This document shows positions 22,355-27,999 of a stretch of 27,999 bases of DNA, one piece after another. Origin of the DNA: a virus. The position numbers and the translations under genes were made by a program. The stretch spans positions 1 through 27,999 of IMG/VR virus record IMGVR_UViG_3300030419_002302; one strand, given 5' to 3'. The notes beneath the pieces were generated by a model, which was not told where the DNA came from, ran no database searches, and worked only from the letters and a program-made list of their open reading frames with translations. Each line of letters opens with the position of its first letter. Position 1 is the first letter of the stretch.

Positions 22355-25164
22355 CGAATCACCGTAAATTTCTTAGATTTAACTCTATTTTCTGTTTCTA
22401 ATACAAATAAATATATCCCAGGTTTTAAAGTTTCATACCCTAAAAATACTGATACTTCAGGCAACCAAATGTTTGGACTGTTTGTAAAATCAAAAGTATG
22501 AATACCTGCTGATACTACTTCATTTAATACAACTCCTATTAATTGACCCACAGGATTATATATACTAATCTTAGCAATACCTTCTTCTTCCATAAAGAAT
22601 TGGAAATTAGCTGAGGTAGAGAATGGATTAGGATAAATATAAGTTATATCATCTTCTTCAGGTTTACCCCCTCCAAATGCCCAATACTTATTCCATACTA
22701 ATACTTTTCCATCTTGTCTTTCCATTAACAAGTCATCCCCGTTTGGATTACCAGCATTTGCTTTTCCAACAAAGGTTAAATCTGCTTCAGTCCATTCAGC
22801 ATCTGGGAAGTCTGCTGTAAATACTAATTCTAATCCTACCATTTCTTGAGTAATATAATAATCTTCTGGAGCGTTGGTTGGCGAATTATCTAGCCCTCCA
22901 AAACTAACTGTTTTATACCCTAAATCATCAACTTCACTTTCATTTAAGTAAGTCATCCAAGGGCCTGGCAATAAACCTGTTGAAGCATCTATAAATTGTA
23001 ATTCATTTGTATTATATTTAAACTCAAACTCAAATCCCGCAATATTAATTGGAATACCTTGTTCATCTAATTGAGGAGATATAGTTAATGGTACTACAAC
23101 TTGATTACCTGATTGAACTTTTACAGTAGAGTCAGCAGGTAAAGATAATAATACATCTGGATTAGTTAATAATTTACTTAAGCTTCTATTAGTTTCCATT
23201 GTTCTTGACCAACCATCTGGAGGATTTCCATTACCCCAACGATAGTAAGTTGTTCCATCTAAACTTTGATATCCGTCTCCTCCACTTTCTTGAACTTTTG
23301 TTCCTGATAAATTCATGTCTCCGGTAAAGTAATATGCAATATCATCTTCTGTATAATCTGGATTTACATCATTACCAAAGCTAGAACTACCAGCTCCTAT
23401 ACTTACTTGTAAAGTATCATTACCTGTTTGAACATCATCCATAAGTGGATTTAAAATTTCAACTTGACCCTCATCAAGTGTTTCAGTTTCTTGGTCTAAA
23501 TCATCATCCCAAAAAACTGTAAATTCTCTTCTTTGTGGATAAGATACACCTCTTAAAGTTTGATAATAATTTAAGGTTTCTGAATTACCATTTGCTTTCA
23601 AGTTATCAATACTAGACCATTGTTGATAAGTATTTCCATTAGCATGAGCATAAGAAGTTTCAAATACCCCACTTACATAAGCCCATAAGAAATATGTATC
23701 GTTTAATTGAAATACATCATCTCCATCCACATCACCAATTAAATAACCACTTGGTGATTCTATATCAATATCATTAGAGTTTTTATATTTAGCTGATTGA
23801 AAGTTAAAGGAAGCGATAGCATCATTGATATTAGTAATAGCTCCTCTATCTAGTTCAAGCTGATCATGGTCTCCAATATAATCCCCCGCATCTGGTGGCC
23901 AGAATGATACTCGATACGTATTATTTCTAGGTAAAGCTATATTCCAATAGCCCTTATCATCAGTATAAGTAAAATCCCAATAAGAGATATCTTTAAATCC
24001 CGTCCCATTATGAGTTTGGTCACTAGTTCCTATTTCTGAATCGTCATTAAATTTATAATGGTAAAAAGTACCTGAATTATCCCCGATAACATCATCAGAT
24101 AAATCTTCATCAGCAGTGTTTGCGTCATCTGATATATTTTCAATATTATACCAAGTAGGATATGGGGTAGCAGTTCCATTTCCATCAGTATCAGGGTTAT
24201 TTTCATCTAACTCAAATACTACTTTCCAATAAGGATATTTATTTTGAGTCCATTCACCTGAATCTACTGATCCATCCCCGTCAGCATCAATGAATTCTCC
24301 TATATATCTTCCAAATCCTTCAACATCAACAAGTTTAGGATGTAGGGTCATATCCCCTCTTGCTCCTCCATTATTAGTGGAATCTGTTCCCCAATTACCA
24401 TCTATGTAAACTTTATAAGGTAATAAATAATCATCACTGACATAAGTATAATAACCTGTTCCACCACTATAAAGTGTTGGGATTCTAAATGAATGAGTTT
24501 CATAATTATCAACTACATCATCTACTTTAAAATATAATTTTAATAATTGAGCTTGATTTCCTTCACCACTACCAAATGTTTTATCAGGTGTACCATCATT
24601 ATCATCATCACGTCCATGTGATACCATTGTAATTCTTAACCAGTCATAATCATTAGTAGAAGTTGAGACCTCATTACCATTATCTTGAATACTATCTTTA
24701 TAGCCGATATTAGAATAATAGGTTACTTCAAAAGAATAATCAGTTGAATTATTTGAAGTTTCATCTCCTTCAGTCCAGTTAGCTATATGACTACCAACGA
24801 CAACTTTTGAATTCCCAGCTTGCCAAGCATTTATATTAGTTTCTCCTGATTCTACCCAAGTAAAGATATCATTATCAAAAGCAATATCAAATCTAAATGC
24901 AGTAACATCTGCGCCATCATCATCAAGAGTAATTTCTATTTCTAGAATATCATCGCGCCATATATCAAAGTTATTGTTTTTATAAGCCGGTAAATCTTCG
25001 TCTTCAGCTAGGAATGTTTGTAAGTTTTGAGTTTCCTGATCTTTCCACCATAGTTTTGGTGTATCCCATGTCCCTATTTGTTTGACACGGATGATCGGAT
25101 CTTGTCCGAACAAGAACACACTAGAGCTGAGTAAGAGTAACGCGTTGGTAAATAGTCTGTACAC
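22351..25164 (-). CDS. Secreted cohesin/dockerin-like protein with type IX sorting domain
   Basis: 937 aa. Start GTG (AAGGAAAG upstream) and signal peptide MYRLFTNALLLLSSSVFLFGQ. Modules: a cohesin-like beta region (~22-240); calcium-loop motifs rich in Asp/Gly at ~185-197, ~293-305 (DADGDGSVDSGEW), and a dockerin-like GDVDGDDVFQLND at ~477-489; a second cohesin-like domain (~680-825, VPLTISP...GFEFEFKYN); and a C-terminal type IX sorting domain (~842-937) with YPNPFS, KISIYNPVGQLI, AGIHTFDF, KPGIYLFVL and final KKFTVIR. Such proteins are exported across the outer membrane and attached to or released from the surface. Very unusual for a phage. Possible roles: surface masking, adhesion, exclusion. 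No catalytic domain seen. Confidence 0.8.
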   Translation of the reverse strand: MYRLFTNALLLLSSSVFLFGQDPIIRVKQIGTWDTPKLWWKDQETQNLQTFLAEDEDLPAYKNNNFDIWRDDILEIEITLDDDGADVTAFRFDIAFDNDIFTWVESGETNINAWQAGNSKVVVGSHIANWTEGDETSNNSTDYSFEVTYYSNIGYKDSIQDNGNEVSTSTNDYDWLRITMVSHGRDDDNDGTPDKTFGSGEGNQAQLLKLYFKVDDVVDNYETHSFRIPTLYSGGTGYYTYVSDDYLLPYKVYIDGNWGTDSTNNGGARGDMTLHPKLVDVEGFGRYIGEFIDADGDGSVDSGEWTQNKYPYWKVVFELDENNPDTDGNGTATPYPTWYNIENISDDANTADEDLSDDVIGDNSGTFYHYKFNDDSEIGTSDQTHNGTGFKDISYWDFTYTDDKGYWNIALPRNNTYRVSFWPPDAGDYIGDHDQLELDRGAITNINDAIASFNFQSAKYKNSNDIDIESPSGYLIGDVDGDDVFQLNDTYFLWAYVSGVFETSYAHANGNTYQQWSSIDNLKANGNSETLNYYQTLRGVSYPQRREFTVFWDDDLDQETETLDEGQVEILNPLMDDVQTGNDTLQVSIGAGSSSFGNDVNPDYTEDDIAYYFTGDMNLSGTKVQESGGDGYQSLDGTTYYRWGNGNPPDGWSRTMETNRSLSKLLTNPDVLLSLPADSTVKVQSGNQVVVPLTISPQLDEQGIPINIAGFEFEFKYNTNELQFIDASTGLLPGPWMTYLNESEVDDLGYKTVSFGGLDNSPTNAPEDYYITQEMVGLELVFTADFPDAEWTEADLTFVGKANAGNPNGDDLLMERQDGKVLVWNKYWAFGGGKPEEDDITYIYPNPFSTSANFQFFMEEEGIAKISIYNPVGQLIGVVLNEVVSAGIHTFDFTNSPNIWLPEVSVFLGYETLKPGIYLFVLETENRVKSKKFTVIR

Positions 25165-25210
25165 TCTAACATCTTTCCTTATCGTGATCTTTACATTTCA
25201 TAATAGTCTT

Positions 25211-25257
25211 AAAAAATTAAATAAATTATCCCAACCTTCTCTAGGAATACTTGGGAT
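25211..25257 (-). terminator. Possible intrinsic terminator after the holin gene
   Basis: ATCCCAA (25251-25257 on the coding strand) pairs with TTGGGAT (25228-25234), giving a 7-bp stem with a weak inner TTC/GAA pairing. An A/T-rich stretch ending in six T follows 12 nt later. It lies in the 94-bp gap between the holin stop and the type IX cargo gene. The U-tract is not adjacent to the stem, so termination would be weak. Confidence 0.4.
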
Positions 25258-25258
25258 G

Positions 25259-25648
25259 TTATGCGGATTTTCTTATCTTCTCCATCGACCTACCAGCAAA
25301 ATAAGCTCCATACACTGTCATGAGTAGAGTTTGGTAAACCGGGACGTAAGAACTATTAATAGAAAAGTCTCCTACGTTACCATCAAAAAAACTTAAGAAA
25401 ACAAATACTACAGTTAAAAATATTAAGGTTAATGGTCTAATATTTTTTGATAACCAAGAACCGTGTTTCATATCAGCTTCCCACCTTGCACTTACTTGTT
25501 CTTGTGCTTTCTGTTCAGCATTTGCTAATAGAGTTTCTAATTTTAGTTTTGCTTCAGCTTTCTCGTCGTCAGAGGTGTGGAGGTTATCAATGATTCCCCC
25601 CACGTCTTTTAAGATTCCGCCGGATAATATTTCCATTATCTTAGGCAT
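25259..25648 (-). CDS. Holin-like protein (Holin_3TMs / gene-transfer-agent type)
   Basis: The start chosen is ATG at 25646-25648 (MPKIMEILSGG), because AAAGGAGATAAAG precedes it; a longer in-frame ATG start has no such signal. 129 aa: an N-terminal helix, a Glu/Lys/Ala-rich coiled coil (DDEKAEAKLKLETLLANAEQ), then W-x-x-x-RPLTLIFLTVVFVFLSFF and a second membrane segment (VPVYQTLLMTVYGAYFAGRS). The 'W....RP' plus 'G.Y..GRs' endings match the Holin_3TMs family. It would permeabilise the inner membrane at lysis. No endolysin is visible in this window. Confidence 0.75.
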   Translation of the reverse strand: MPKIMEILSGGILKDVGGIIDNLHTSDDEKAEAKLKLETLLANAEQKAQEQVSARWEADMKHGSWLSKNIRPLTLIFLTVVFVFLSFFDGNVGDFSINSSYVPVYQTLLMTVYGAYFAGRSMEKIRKSA

Positions 25649-25850
25649 CTTTATCTCCTTTTTCGTCATAGCTATCATCCATTGTAGCTAAGACTAAATT
25701 TCGTAATCGTTTATCATTAGTTACATCAAAAGCATATAATTGCTCTTGACCTTTTAACTTCATAGTAATAAGCATCATTTCTACTAATCCGTCTAGTTCA
25801 TCAGAAGCTTCTTTTGCTTCATCAACATAAATAGGTTTAATCTTGTCCAT
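25641..25850 (-). CDS. Small helical protein between portal and holin (69 aa)
   Basis: MDKIKPIYVDEAKEASDELD..., with a helix (GLVEMMLITMKLK) and an acidic, Asp-rich end. It overlaps the portal 3' end by 14 nt and the holin start by 8 nt, so all three are translationally coupled. No motif recognised. Confidence 0.65.
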   Translation of the reverse strand: MDKIKPIYVDEAKEASDELDGLVEMMLITMKLKGQEQLYAFDVTNDKRLRNLVLATMDDSYDEKGDKDA

Positions 25851-27537
25851 CGTCTTCTTCTTCTTTTCCTTTCGGAGCTTCAGGTTCTTTCTGAGGTTCT
25901 TCAGCCATCATAGATTGAAGTTCATGCTTCCAATTATACCCCGCTCTTTTTGCGAGCGTAGCGGAGGAAACAATCCCAAGTGATTTATGAATTTGCATAA
26001 CCTTAGCTTGAGCTTCCATGTCTTCTTTTATTATTTCAGGGAATTCTAATGACATTGGAATGTCTACTGTATTTACTGGTTTCATTACAGCTTTCTTTCC
26101 ACCTATCATTTTTTGAGCCTGTTCAGTTACATACTCTGGATCTTTACCTTCAAGAATCATTGTATTAATTTCTGACATAACACTTATCATAGATTCTTGA
26201 GCGTATTCTGGTACCCTAACTGTCTTCGGTAATTGTCCCGCCTTTACAGCTTGCTTTAAAACTTCTCTATACATTGTTTCAAAAGCTTCACCGAAGAATT
26301 CTTGTTTTCCTCTAATGTATTGACTAAACGGTGTATCAGCTTTTCTTATTGAAGCATATACGTTTTGGTCAGCCCTTTGATTTAAGATGTGGATAGGTAA
26401 GCTTGTTCCAGCTCCGATTGTATATAGAATCCCTAATCCATCCTCTTTAGCATCATCAGCATTAATTTGAGGTTTTTCAATTCTGTATTTAACGTTTTCA
26501 GTTTCGACAAGCATAACCCCACCCGCTGGAGCTCTTCTTTGTCTTTCTGTTGTTTCTGGCATACGGCCTGATATTTCTTTTACCCAAACAACTTTAGATC
26601 TTTCATGGTTTAATCTGATTCTATCCATCAACCAATCTTCATAATATTTTAAATGTCTCATAACTGGTTGTAATGGAACTCTACCTCTAATTTCAGTATC
26701 AATTCCAAATTTAATAAATTGGACACAAGGCATGTCAGCAACTTCATATTTAGATTTATAACCTCTAGCTTGCCCAAAAGCACTATTTGCTAAATCATCA
26801 TAACCAATATCTTTAACCCATACATCTTTTTTATAAGATTGTTTAGTTCCAGTTGGTGTATAATCATAGTCCCAGTGATAAGCTAATTTAGTTTCAATAT
26901 CTCCTGGATGGCATTCAACATCCATTATTTCTTGAGGTCTTATTCTTCTTACTTTAATTTCTCCAGAAATAGGGTTTATATAATAACCAATGAATAATTC
27001 TCCTTCGATAAAAGCCATTCTAACAAAGTCTTTTTCTCTTTTAACCATTTGATTATTATAACGAAATTGATTTAATATATTTTCAACCTTCTTATTTTCA
27101 ACTTCTATTTTTATACCACCACCAATAGTATAATGAGTCCAATTCTCAATAATAGAGCGACAATGTGGATCATTAAAATATTTATATAATCCAGCTTCTT
27201 GCATTTGATGTAATTCAGAAGTAGTCTGACTATATCTTATACTTGGATAATTACTACCAAAGAAAGTATATCCACCTAAGAATCTTTCCATTAATCTTTG
27301 GGTTTTACTTTCTGTTGATTTCTTTATCTTAGGTTGATTATGTTCATATAAAAAGAAATTATCTTGTGGATGATCATCAATATAATTATCCTCAAAAGGT
27401 TCTTGAGTATTTACATCTTTTAATCTCCATTTCTTTTCTTCTTGGATTCCTTCTTCAGCTGCTCTAGCTGCTTCATTATCAACTTCACTACGACTATAAG
27501 GTCGATATTTATTCCAAAGGTCTTTTAATTTACCCAT
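25837..27537 (-). CDS. Portal protein
   Basis: 566 aa, directly after the large terminase. The N-terminus is charged; the body has the usual portal order: YFNDPHCRSIIENWTHYTIGGGI (clip/wing start), FVRMAFIEGELFIGYYINP, VRRIRPQEIMDVE, ADMPCVQFIKFG, RGRVPLQPVMRHLKYYEDWLMDR, and KVVWVKEISG with VMLVETENVKYRIEKPQINADD, then an aromatic helical stem and an acidic Gln/Glu-rich tail. The terminal region VPVN-like sites for cleavage were not looked for. The dodecameric portal sits at the capsid vertex where DNA enters. Confidence 0.9.
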   Translation of the reverse strand: MGKLKDLWNKYRPYSRSEVDNEAARAAEEGIQEEKKWRLKDVNTQEPFEDNYIDDHPQDNFFLYEHNQPKIKKSTESKTQRLMERFLGGYTFFGSNYPSIRYSQTTSELHQMQEAGLYKYFNDPHCRSIIENWTHYTIGGGIKIEVENKKVENILNQFRYNNQMVKREKDFVRMAFIEGELFIGYYINPISGEIKVRRIRPQEIMDVECHPGDIETKLAYHWDYDYTPTGTKQSYKKDVWVKDIGYDDLANSAFGQARGYKSKYEVADMPCVQFIKFGIDTEIRGRVPLQPVMRHLKYYEDWLMDRIRLNHERSKVVWVKEISGRMPETTERQRRAPAGGVMLVETENVKYRIEKPQINADDAKEDGLGILYTIGAGTSLPIHILNQRADQNVYASIRKADTPFSQYIRGKQEFFGEAFETMYREVLKQAVKAGQLPKTVRVPEYAQESMISVMSEINTMILEGKDPEYVTEQAQKMIGGKKAVMKPVNTVDIPMSLEFPEIIKEDMEAQAKVMQIHKSLGIVSSATLAKRAGYNWKHELQSMMAEEPQKEPEAPKGKEEEDDGQD

Positions 27538-27549
27538 TACTATATTCTC

Positions 27550-27999
27550 CTAGTTATACATGTATGAATCATCAAACTCTAGTTCATCCCCAAAATTGTC
27601 TTCTGTCCCTGTATTAATATTATCTTCAGCATTTGTATATTCTCTTTCATTATTTACAAGATTATATACACTACCTGCCATACTTTGCAGAAGGTCAATA
27701 GTACCTCGAGGTTTATGATCCACTTTATTTTTCTTATAATCTATTTCAGCCCCAACAGCTTCTTTCTTCCAATATTCATGTACGGGAATAGCAAGCCTTT
27801 CATCATATAATGCATCTTTTAATGCTTGCATAGCTGCCATTGTTTGGCCTTCAGTACTTTTTCTAGATAAACCATCTCCTGTTTTAGAACGTTTATCTAA
27901 TACTAATTTTGTAGAGGTTCTATCAATAGATAAACGCCCTACTCTAAAACCTTGATTTCTTAATATTTGAATAGAATCTACTGATTGAAATCCATCAAA
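27550..27999 (-). CDS. Terminase large subunit, C-terminal nuclease end (partial)
   Basis: An ORF starting at 27840 is only the last part of a longer frame that stays open to the right edge (149 residues visible; the first is F). The sequence fits the RNase H-like nuclease end of TerL: DGFQSVDSIQILRNQG, then 'YDERLAIPVHEYWKKE' and the 'KVDHKPRGTIDLLQSMAGSVYNL' ending, where D-H-(P)-x-G-x-x-D is the final acidic part of the active site. An Asn/Asp/Glu-rich tail follows. TerL packages DNA through the portal, which is encoded next. Confidence 0.85.
   Translation of the reverse strand, partial: FDGFQSVDSIQILRNQGFRVGRLSIDRTSTKLVLDKRSKTGDGLSRKSTEGQTMAAMQALKDALYDERLAIPVHEYWKKEAVGAEIDYKKNKVDHKPRGTIDLLQSMAGSVYNLVNNEREYTNAEDNINTGTEDNFGDELEFDDSYMYN

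Noticed and set aside
17876-25164. Assembly chimera of host envelope genes with phage genes
   Set aside because: Genes keep one strand, short spacing and overlaps with phage genes on both sides; base composition looks alike by eye. Not excluded without reads.
25185-25258. Open stretch after the holin stop coding ENPHNIPSIPREGWDNLFNF and LRLL
   Set aside because: Protein-like, but has no start codon and needs a +1 shift from the holin gene with no slippery site. The same bases form the candidate hairpin.
25082-25327. Plus-strand ORF of 81 aa
   Set aside because: Covers the start of the type IX cargo gene and the end of the holin gene in antisense; no initiation signal.
1-27999. tRNA genes, CRISPR arrays, att sites, integrase or transposase
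   Set aside because: None recognised on either strand; the lifestyle (lytic or temperate) cannot be judged from this window.

Overview
The window is a segment of a tailed double-stranded DNA phage (Caudoviricetes) genome. Every credible gene lies on the minus strand, so transcription and translation run from right to left. The DNA is AT-rich and tightly packed: genes are separated by short Shine-Dalgarno spacers or overlap (ATGA-type joints), and no tRNA, CRISPR array, integrase or insertion sequence was seen. Both ends cut through genes. The host is probably a Gram-negative bacterium with a type IX secretion system, such as a member of Bacteroidota, Marinimicrobia (SAR406), Ignavibacteria or a relative. 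The reasons are a type IX C-terminal sorting domain, a PorV-like outer-membrane protein, and signal peptides ending in FAQ/FGQ/HAQ/FPQ. This host assignment is inference.

Layout in transcription order (right to left). (1) Packaging: the end of the large terminase (27999-27550) and the portal (27537-25837). (2) A 69-aa ORF and a holin-like protein (25850-25259), followed by a possible terminator. (3) An envelope cassette (25164-17876): a 937-aa secreted protein with cohesin-like and calcium-loop modules and a type IX sorting domain, an ATGA-coupled PorV-like protein, two small membrane proteins, a CsgG-like lipoprotein, an outer-membrane beta-barrel, a second CsgG-like protein, a coiled-coil spanin-like protein and a small membrane protein. 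(4) An HNH protein, a glycosyltransferase that seems to start at ATT, and an 86-aa unknown (17875-16565). (5) Capsid: a protease-scaffold fusion with an internal scaffold start, a decoration-like protein and the major capsid protein (16440-13476), ending in a 15-bp hairpin terminator. (6) A membrane protein probably made by -1 frameshifting, a head-tail connector, a duplicated tail-terminator-like protein, a 91-aa protein and the tail tube (13400-8942). (7) Tail assembly chaperones with a G/GT-type -1 frameshift, a gpG-like tail-completion protein, a 1502-aa tape measure and two large tail proteins (8921-1). The long tape measure suggests a long-tailed virion; no sheath or baseplate genes are visible.

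The most unusual content is region 3. A phage appears to carry a late-operon set of host-type outer-membrane and secretion genes: a type IX cargo plus its shuttle-like partner, and two CsgG-like proteins around a beta-barrel. It could remodel the host surface, block superinfection, or aid lysis or release. No function is proven. The next most notable points are several translational recoding or unusual-initiation events read directly from the sequence: two poly-A -1 frameshift sites, an ATT start with a strong Shine-Dalgarno, and an in-frame internal scaffold start.
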